Source: Acidobacteriaceae bacterium
Lineage (GTDB): Bacteria > Acidobacteriota > Terriglobia > Terriglobales > Acidobacteriaceae
Direction: 5' to 3'
Length of the DNA: 5,078 nt
Assembly: GCA_030838305.1 (NCBI GenBank)
Contig: JAUTWY010000128.1
Coordinates: 1-5,078, forward strand
Of the stretch, positions 1-5,078 are shown piece by piece. The notes under the pieces are model-generated. The model was not told the origin of the DNA, did not search any database, and saw only the letters and a program-made list of their open reading frames with translations. Within the stretch, counting starts at the first letter, position 1. Each line of letters opens with the position of its first letter. The position numbers were made by a program, and so were the translations under genes.

Positions 1-1551
1 AGCGATACCCAGGTTGCGCTGCAAATCCGCGCTCGCAGAATTCCAGCGCTCCGCTTCCTTGTAATGCCCGACAGCCCCGGAATAGTCGCGCCGAATAGCC
101 TCGGAAGTAGCAAGATCGCTGAAACTTGTCGCGACTATGAGGCGGATCTGATTTTCCTCGTCAAGGGCCGCTTTCTTCTTTTCTTCGGATAGGCCCGATC
201 GATCCAGGGTAGCGGAATCAAGGGGCATCGCGGGATCGACTGGATCAGGTGACTGCGCAACGGGTTGATCTTCTTGCCGTCTCAGAAGGGCGACCACCGC
301 GGCGGGAGAAACGGAGCCTTCGTCAGAGGCTCTGCCGGCTACACTTTGTTGCGCCTCGGCAAGCGATTGCTTCTGATCCTCGCGCGCTCGTACCAGATAC
401 GGCGCCGCTTCGTCGGCCCGCCCTGAGGCCTTCAAGATGCGTGCCAGCGTCACATGTGCCCTGCGAATCTGATAGTTGCCGCGCGACTCGTCCTTGCCGG
501 TCAGCTCGATACACTTGCGCAAATACTTTTCGGAATTTGCCATGTCGCCCTGAGCGTAGGCATTCAGCCCTAGGAAAAGCCAGGGTTCGGGCCAGGATGC
601 ATCGATCTCCGTCGCGGCCTTGAGGTGAACATTCGCTTCGTCATAGCGGCGGTCATTCGAGTCCAGGTATCCCAGAAAATAGTTGGCCAGGAAATCGTGG
701 GGATAGTTCCTTAATTCGGTGACGAATTCCTGGCGGATTTCCGGCGTATCCGTCCACTCGTTTTTCCAAAGCAGCGAGAGACCGAGGAAGTAGTGGGCAT
801 GTTGTGTTTTGGTATCGAGGGCCACGGCCTTGCGAAGTTCGCGAATGGAGTCATCCTGCATCTCCGCATCGCGATAGGCGCGGCCGAACAGGACGCGCAA
901 CGATCCTGAGTCGCCGACTGACGCTACGATGGTATCGAACACTTTCGCAGCTTGCTCCTTGCCGGCGGCGTCGTTCAGGGAAAGCAACGAGACTCCGAGG
1001 GCGTAGGCCGATTCAAACTCGGGATGAAGACTAACCGAGCGTTGAAGGGAGGCAGCCGCTTTCCGATAATCGCGCTTTTTCATCCAGGCCTTGCCCTGGA
1101 TATTGAAAGCCCGTGCGCTATTGGGATCCAGCAGCAAAGCCTTGTTGGCTTCGAGTAAAGAATCGTCCGGACGGTTCGCGTAGAGCTCGCAAATGGCAAG
1201 CCCCACGTGGGTTTCAGCGCTGTCTTCCCACGCGAGCGAGCTCCGGTACAACGCCGCTGCCTGCGGAAAGGCGCTTTCTGCGACGCGGACGTTTGCCAGA
1301 CGCCGCAGCGCGAGCGCCAGCACGCGGGCATTGGCGCTTGCCACCTTAGATGGATCTCTGGAGTCGCGCGCAGCGGAAGCTGCAGTGATGAGTGTTTGTA
1401 GTTCATCCACCGCCGCCGCCGGGGATGAAGACTGGGACGCGCCGGAGATGGAGAGCAATAGGGCCAGAAGCGCTAGTCCGGAAGAACGCAGGCGAACACT
1501 CAATCCATCGCCCAGGATGCTTTTGGCGAAACAAGCCACGGAGAACGTCAT
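1..1551 (-). CDS. Exported tetratricopeptide-repeat protein, C-terminus cut by window edge
   Basis: One uninterrupted frame runs from ATG at 1551 to the window edge, giving 517 residues with no stop. An in-frame TGA at 1557-1555 closes the frame just upstream. Residues 1-38 look like a signal peptide, so the protein is probably periplasmic or outer-membrane associated. Degenerate 34-residue TPR units follow from about 83 to 395; the clearest are 148-180 (KKRDYRKAAASLQRSVSLHP), 217-248, 251-285, 287-318 (FLGYLDSNDRRYDEANVHLK) and 320-350. A polar, proline- and charge-rich linker covers about 400-468, then TPR-like sequence resumes from about 474 (DYSGAVGHYKEAERWN) and is still running at the edge. 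TPR arrays bind proteins or peptides; no catalytic motif is visible and the specific role is unknown. Acidobacterial proteins of this kind can continue into more TPRs or a C-terminal domain, which cannot be judged here. The TPR call is firm; the exact start is not. Confidence 0.9.
   Translation of the reverse strand, partial: MTFSVACFAKSILGDGLSVRLRSSGLALLALLLSISGASQSSSPAAAVDELQTLITAASAARDSRDPSKVASANARVLALALRRLANVRVAESAFPQAAALYRSSLAWEDSAETHVGLAICELYANRPDDSLLEANKALLLDPNSARAFNIQGKAWMKKRDYRKAAASLQRSVSLHPEFESAYALGVSLLSLNDAAGKEQAAKVFDTIVASVGDSGSLRVLFGRAYRDAEMQDDSIRELRKAVALDTKTQHAHYFLGLSLLWKNEWTDTPEIRQEFVTELRNYPHDFLANYFLGYLDSNDRRYDEANVHLKAATEIDASWPEPWLFLGLNAYAQGDMANSEKYLRKCIELTGKDESRGNYQIRRAHVTLARILKASGRADEAAPYLVRAREDQKQSLAEAQQSVAGRASDEGSVSPAAVVALLRRQEDQPVAQSPDPVDPAMPLDSATLDRSGLSEEKKKAALDEENQIRLIVATSFSDLATSEAIRRDYSGAVGHYKEAERWNSASADLQRNLGIA
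1438..1551 (-). other. Predicted signal peptide of the TPR protein, with an alternative TTG start at 1503
   Basis: The first 38 codons contain a basic segment (SVRLRSSG, residues 18-25), a hydrophobic core (LALLALLLSIS, about 26-36) and a plausible signal peptidase I site after Ser-Gly-Ala at 38. Counted from ATG 1551, the region before the hydrophobic core is unusually long, about 25 residues. Counted from the in-frame TTG at 1503-1501, the signal peptide would be a standard 22 residues. Neither start has a convincing Shine-Dalgarno sequence; a weak GGGCGA lies four bases before the TTG. I kept the ATG as the annotated start but the TTG is a serious alternative. There is no lipobox cysteine, so a lipoprotein is unlikely. 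Confidence 0.7.
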
Positions 1552-1572
1552 GGATCAGGAAACTACTTGGGG

Positions 1573-1581
1573 ATTGTACCA
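1573..1581 (-). promoter_or_regulatory. Candidate extended -10 promoter element for the TPR gene
   Basis: Read on the minus strand these bases are TGGTACAAT: a TG dinucleotide one base before TACAAT, which matches the TATAAT consensus at five of six positions. An extended -10 can work without a good -35, and no good -35 is seen at the expected distance. Transcription would start near 1566, leaving about 15 bases before ATG 1551 or about 63 before TTG 1503. Its place after the receptor terminator and just before the TPR gene fits a separate promoter, but a short motif like this can occur by chance. Confidence 0.35.
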
Positions 1582-1660
1582 ACAACTTGCACGAACGCAC
1601 GCCCACGATGAGTCGGGAATTCGATAGCGCCTCTCAAAACGTCAATCTTCCGAGGTCCCG

Positions 1661-1695
1661 CAAAAACAACGCGGGGCCTAAACCACAGGCCCCGC
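1661..1695 (-). terminator. Rho-independent terminator of the receptor gene
   Basis: Positions 1671-1679 and 1687-1695 form a perfect 9-bp, almost all G/C inverted repeat around a 7-base loop. On the minus strand the hairpin is followed by GTTGTTTTTG, an interrupted U-tract. The hairpin begins 20 bases past the receptor stop codon at 1716-1718. On the plus strand the hairpin is followed by AGGTGTCAAA, with no T-run, so it acts in one direction only. It should end or strongly reduce transcription from the receptor gene before the TPR gene. Confidence 0.88.
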
Positions 1696-1715
1696 AGGTG
1701 TCAAAGGTGCGTGGG

Positions 1716-4700
1716 TTAGAACGTTATCTTCAAGCCGTACTGCAGTTCGCGAGGCGACTTGATGGAGTTAGCCTTTCCCCATTGAGTGTTCGCCCCGCCA
1801 ATACCCGGGTTGGTGTTCCCGTACGCGGATATGACGTTGTTAGTGGGGCTGCAGGGCTCGTACAGGCCACTCGAATTCTGAGCGCCGCAGTAAACGCCGC
1901 TGCCGTTGTAGAAGAACCCTGCCTGATTGCCCACGCCCTGGACGCCGTTTGCGTCAAAGTTGGTGTGGTTGAAGGCATTGAAGAAGTCCATGCTGAAGCG
2001 GAGATTAACCTTCTCCTTGACCTGCCAATTTTTGTACAGACCGAAGTCAGCATTGACGTAGTGAGGTCCTTCACAAATTCCGCGAGGAGCGTTCCCGATG
2101 CTTCCAATTGCAAATCCAATCAGCGTGAATGCGTTTGGATTCATGCGTTGGGCGCCATTCTGGCCGGAATTACAACCCACACCCGGCACAAGGTTGGGCC
2201 GCTGGTTGTTGGTATATCCCGTGCCACTCAGGGAGCCCAGCGCGCAGGGGAAGAACGTTGCCCCATCGATGGTGCAGTTGTTGGCCGGAGCGGCTGGATC
2301 CAACAACGAGCCTGGTCCGGAAGCCGCCGAGATACCGCTTTGGTAAACGCTCATGGAGTTGCCGTTTTCGGCGGTAAATATGGTGTTCAGTTCCCATCCA
2401 CCCGCGACGCCCCGAACGGCAGCGTTCTGGTGCAGCAGTTTGGGCAGGTAGAACACCTCGTTCAGAACGAAGATGTTCGGCCGGTTGATGGTGGCATTGC
2501 CACGGTCGAGATTGATGTTTTGTATGTCCGTGAAGCTGCCCTGGCTGGCGCCGCCGTTGGCTGCATCTTCTTCGATGTTGGCGATGGTGTGCGACCAGGT
2601 GTAGGCCGCCTGAATCGTCGAGAAGTTGCGGAGCTTCGACCGGAACATCACCTGAAGCGCGTTATAGCTGGCGTGGCCATCGCGGGTGAAATAATTGATG
2701 GCCCCAAAATTCGATGCAGGACGCAGCACGTTGATGCTGGGCGTGGCGCCGCTAGGGGAACCTGGGAGGAAAGCACCGATACCGAAAGCACTTTCCGGCA
2801 CCTGGTTAATATCATAGGTACTGGTCTGGTGAATGCCGGCATTTCCCACGTAACCGACCTGGATTGTGGTATTGCGGGCAATCTCTTGCTCGACGGACAA
2901 GTTCCACTGCCACGTATTGGGGGTTACAGCGCGAGGCGACCGGCCGCCCGAGGGAGAGGTGGATGCGCCCGACAACGGAGGAGCGGTGTCCAGCGGCCGA
3001 TTGATGCCGCCAGCAGTGATGGAAAACGGCGCGGTGTTCGAGAGGCCTACCTGCGGACTAACGCGTTCCCGCTGGAAGAACTGGCCGCCACCAATGCGCA
3101 GCGCAGTCTTTCCAGTTCCGAAGATATCCCAGGCGATGCCAACGCGTGGACCAATGTTGTGGTTGTTGTTGTTGACTAATGCACGATTGACACCGGGAGT
3201 ACCTGCGCTCAGCGGGAGGCCAACAGAGCCTGCCGCCTTAGTACAGAAGTCCGTTCCCGGAACAAGAATGACGCCGTTGCAAGCGTCGGCCGGATTGCCT
3301 GCCGGATTGTAGTCGGCGAGGCTGAAGGAAGCCATCTGATTGTTCGCGTCGTAAGGTTCGCGGAGGAACGACCAGCGGAAGCCGTAGTTCAAAGTGACGC
3401 GGCGGCTAACCTTCCAAGTGTCGCCAGCATAAAACTCAATGTCGTGCCAGCGGCCCTGGTCAACCGGGTTCACGTTGGTTTCGCCGTAGCCGCGAATCTG
3501 CTGAGGGCACCCAACTGCGGGAGGGGGGGGGTTGGTCGGATTGTTGCCGTTGCATGACGGGTCGGTATAGGGCAAGGGTGTGCCCGTGCCGGGAAGTAAT
3601 ACGTCAGCCAGGACATTCCCAGTGTTGATGGTTTCGCCCCATCCCGGGTCTTGGAGGCCAAACGAGGCCCGGTCGGCGCCACCGAATTGGTTCTCCTGCT
3701 TGATGTTGTGGCTAACCAGCGCGCCAAACTTCCAGACATGGTTCCCATGAATTTTGGTCACGTTGTCTTGCCACGTGAACAGATCCATGTGGTTGCCGTA
3801 ACCGACGATCGCCCAAATCGAGGCGAAATTGCCGTAATTCTGTAAGCCGCCCCAAACTGTGGGGAGGCCGCCCGGAGTCTTTCCTGAGGCCGGCCAGACG
3901 GGAGGCATAGCGGCATCGAACTGGGTGCCTAAAGTTGGATTGGAGCCGCCCGGTGTGACGATGATTGCATTGTGGGCATAGCCGAACTCAAAGTCGTTCA
4001 CTAAGCTGTTACTAATTTGGGACGTCAGCTTAGCCATGATGCTCTTCGAGGGCTGTTCCCAGTTGCCTTGGTAGGTCGCGAAGTTGTCATCGCCCCAGCC
4101 AAAGGCATTGTTCGGAGCGGGAAATTTCCAGGAATCCTGCGTATAGCGGAAGGAAAGCCGTTGATTCTTTGTCGCATCGAAGTCGATGCGCGCGTTCTCC
4201 TCACGCCAAGGCACCCGTCCGGCTGCGCCGGAGGCGAAGTTGAAGTTCGTGTTAGGAATGAGAGTAGTCAAATTGGGAAGCGGATAGTACGCAGCCAGCA
4301 ACTGGCCAGCTGCATCGGGCTGCCCAACGGCAAACGGGTTACCCGCAGCCTGGAAGCCAGTAGGAATATTCGAGGTTGCTGACCACACTCCACCAGTGTT
4401 GGTAAATGTGGCTGGCGCTGGCGCGTTGCAGGTGGTGGTCGCCGTCGCCGATCCACCGGAGTTGAGTGACGTGAGAGCTGCATTAACGTCCGCGCTGAAA
4501 TCACCGCCGCGTTCCGCGGCTGTGGGCACGCACTGGGTCACGATTTGGCCGCGAAGGTCGCGATTCCACTCCTCATTCCACCAGAAGAACAGCTTGTTTT
4601 TGATGACCGGGCCGCCGATGAAGTATCCCCAATCGTTCCGGCGCAACGAGGGTTTTGGAAGGCCCTGTGAATCGGCAATGAAGCCCGCCGCATTGAGAGC

Positions 4701-5078
4701 GTCATTCCTGCCTTCGTAGAAGAGGCCGCCGTGGAACCCATTCGTACCGGAGCGCGTGGTAATGCTGATGATCGCCCCCGAAGCCTGTCCGTATTCCGGA
4801 CCGTAGGAGTTCGTCAGCATCTTGAACTCGGCTACAGCATCCACCGAGGGATAAATCAGAATGGTCCGGTTCGACCCCACATCGTTGTTGTTCACGCCGT
4901 CAATCAAAAACAGATTATTCGTGCTCGGATTGCCATTGACCGAAAAATCCGAACCGCCCTGCAAACCCTTGTCTTTCGAATCGAACTGGTTGTTCGCTGA
5001 GACGCCGGGCTGCAACTGCGTTAGCGCCATAAAATTGCGCCCGTTCAAAGGCAACTCGCGAACCTGCGTGCCCTCAAT
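1716..5078 (-). CDS. Oar-like TonB-dependent outer-membrane receptor, N-terminus cut by window edge
   Basis: The frame is open from the edge at 5078 to TAA at 1718-1716, giving 1120 residues. No start is visible: codons for IEGTQVRE precede the internal TTG at 5054, so that TTG is not a real start. Residues 1 to about 115 are the end of the plug, with LPLNGRNF (9-16), FSVNGNPSTNN (45-55), LIDGV (58-62) and TRSGTN (108-113). The barrel follows, with GGPVIKNKLFFWWNEEW at 155-171, MDFFNAFNHTNF at 1030-1041 and a terminal YGLKITF ending in Phe1120, the usual last residue recognised by the BAM complex. Family members are usually about 1050-1250 residues with an N-terminal signal peptide and carboxypeptidase-regulatory-like domain, so that part is probably what is missing. 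The protein should import a substrate across the outer membrane using TonB-ExbBD energy; the substrate cannot be inferred. Asn/Gly-rich loops and twelve paired cysteines suggest long surface loops. A terminator follows. Confidence 0.95.
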   Translation of the reverse strand: MEGTQVRELPLNGRNFMALTQLQPGVSANNQFDSKDKGLQGGSDFSVNGNPSTNNLFLIDGVNNNDVGSNRTILIYPSVDAVAEFKMLTNSYGPEYGQASGAIISITTRSGTNGFHGGLFYEGRNDALNAAGFIADSQGLPKPSLRRNDWGYFIGGPVIKNKLFFWWNEEWNRDLRGQIVTQCVPTAAERGGDFSADVNAALTSLNSGGSATATTTCNAPAPATFTNTGGVWSATSNIPTGFQAAGNPFAVGQPDAAGQLLAAYYPLPNLTTLIPNTNFNFASGAAGRVPWREENARIDFDATKNQRLSFRYTQDSWKFPAPNNAFGWGDDNFATYQGNWEQPSKSIMAKLTSQISNSLVNDFEFGYAHNAIIVTPGGSNPTLGTQFDAAMPPVWPASGKTPGGLPTVWGGLQNYGNFASIWAIVGYGNHMDLFTWQDNVTKIHGNHVWKFGALVSHNIKQENQFGGADRASFGLQDPGWGETINTGNVLADVLLPGTGTPLPYTDPSCNGNNPTNPPPPAVGCPQQIRGYGETNVNPVDQGRWHDIEFYAGDTWKVSRRVTLNYGFRWSFLREPYDANNQMASFSLADYNPAGNPADACNGVILVPGTDFCTKAAGSVGLPLSAGTPGVNRALVNNNNHNIGPRVGIAWDIFGTGKTALRIGGGQFFQRERVSPQVGLSNTAPFSITAGGINRPLDTAPPLSGASTSPSGGRSPRAVTPNTWQWNLSVEQEIARNTTIQVGYVGNAGIHQTSTYDINQVPESAFGIGAFLPGSPSGATPSINVLRPASNFGAINYFTRDGHASYNALQVMFRSKLRNFSTIQAAYTWSHTIANIEEDAANGGASQGSFTDIQNINLDRGNATINRPNIFVLNEVFYLPKLLHQNAAVRGVAGGWELNTIFTAENGNSMSVYQSGISAASGPGSLLDPAAPANNCTIDGATFFPCALGSLSGTGYTNNQRPNLVPGVGCNSGQNGAQRMNPNAFTLIGFAIGSIGNAPRGICEGPHYVNADFGLYKNWQVKEKVNLRFSMDFFNAFNHTNFDANGVQGVGNQAGFFYNGSGVYCGAQNSSGLYEPCSPTNNVISAYGNTNPGIGGANTQWGKANSIKSPRELQYGLKITF
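3156..3173 (-). repeat. Short AAC-rich trinucleotide repeat encoding an Asn run in the receptor
   Basis: On the coding strand four AAC codons are followed by CAC and a further AAC, giving NNNNHN at residues 636-641. The unit is one codon long, so changes in copy number would keep the frame and only lengthen or shorten the Asn run. It comes shortly before the NIGPRVGIAWD barrel segment and probably sits in a turn or loop. Confidence 0.7.
3523..3531 (-). repeat. Nine-base C homopolymer within the receptor coding strand
   Basis: The plus strand has nine consecutive G (3523-3531); the coding strand therefore has C9, read as the end of an Asn codon, two CCC codons and the start of CCT. With the next codon this gives Asn516 followed by Pro517-520. 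It lies in a predicted surface loop between Cys509 and Cys524. Gain or loss of one base would shift the frame about midway through the protein. The frame is intact in this copy. Confidence 0.85.

Noticed and set aside
249..623. A 124-residue plus-strand open frame
   Set aside because: It is antisense to the TPR gene, is very Arg/Pro-rich, and shows no domain or ribosome binding site.
1080..1406. A 108-residue minus-strand open frame inside the TPR gene
   Set aside because: It is in a different frame from the continuous 517-codon TPR frame, is rich in Arg/Trp/Cys without any pattern, and has no start signal.
1640..1645. TTGACG on the minus strand as a -35 box
   Set aside because: No acceptable -10 hexamer is found 16-18 bases downstream; the sequence there is around GAATTC.
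1699..1704. TTGACA on the minus strand as a -35 box for the TPR gene
   Set aside because: It overlaps the region just before the terminator hairpin, and the sequence 17 bases downstream (TTAGGC, within the stem-loop) is not a credible -10. Any transcript would be terminated at once.
1392..3179. A 595-residue open frame on the plus strand
   Set aside because: It lies antisense to the 5' part of the TPR gene, the intergenic terminator and the C-terminal half of the receptor. Its predicted protein shows no recognisable domain, while the minus-strand frames are clearly homologous to known families. It is best explained as a by-product of codon use on the opposite strand.
4217..4232. Small GC palindrome (CCGGC-TGC-GCCGG type) inside the receptor gene
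   Set aside because: It is short, lies in continuous coding sequence, and has no T-run, so it is probably due to Gly/Ala/Arg codons.
5052..5054. TTG at 5054 as the start of the receptor
   Set aside because: The frame stays open upstream to the window edge and encodes the family-typical residues leading into LPLNGRNF; the plug and the export signal would be broken by starting here.

Overview
The window holds two large protein genes, both on the minus strand and both cut by a window edge, with a 164-base gap between them. Positions 1716-5078 encode most of a TonB-dependent outer-membrane receptor of the Oar-like type; its N-terminus lies beyond position 5078. Positions 1-1551 encode the N-terminal 517 residues of an exported tetratricopeptide-repeat (TPR) protein; its C-terminus lies beyond position 1. 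No RNA gene, insertion sequence, CRISPR array or phage gene was seen.

The organism is most likely a member of the Acidobacteriota. The receptor carries the plug motif LPLNGRNF, a GGPVIKNKLFFW-type early barrel motif and an FFNAFNH-type motif near the C-terminus. This combination is typical of the large, highly duplicated receptor family of that phylum. The assignment rests on recognising the family, not on a search.

Region by region, in the direction of transcription: 5078-1716 receptor (end of plug, then the whole barrel, ending in Phe); 1695-1661 a strong intrinsic terminator just after the receptor stop; 1581-1573 a possible extended -10 promoter element; 1551-1 the TPR protein with a signal peptide. 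Receptor and TPR protein may cooperate at the outer membrane, the receptor importing a ligand and the TPR protein binding ligand or partner proteins. The terminator between them shows that they are not simply co-transcribed at equal levels.

The points most worth checking are the twelve receptor cysteines, which fall into six close pairs; a C9 homopolymer in the receptor coding strand, which could cause phase-variable frameshifting; and the receptor-plus-TPR pairing, which recalls SusC/SusD. I found no clear evidence of a wholly new system.
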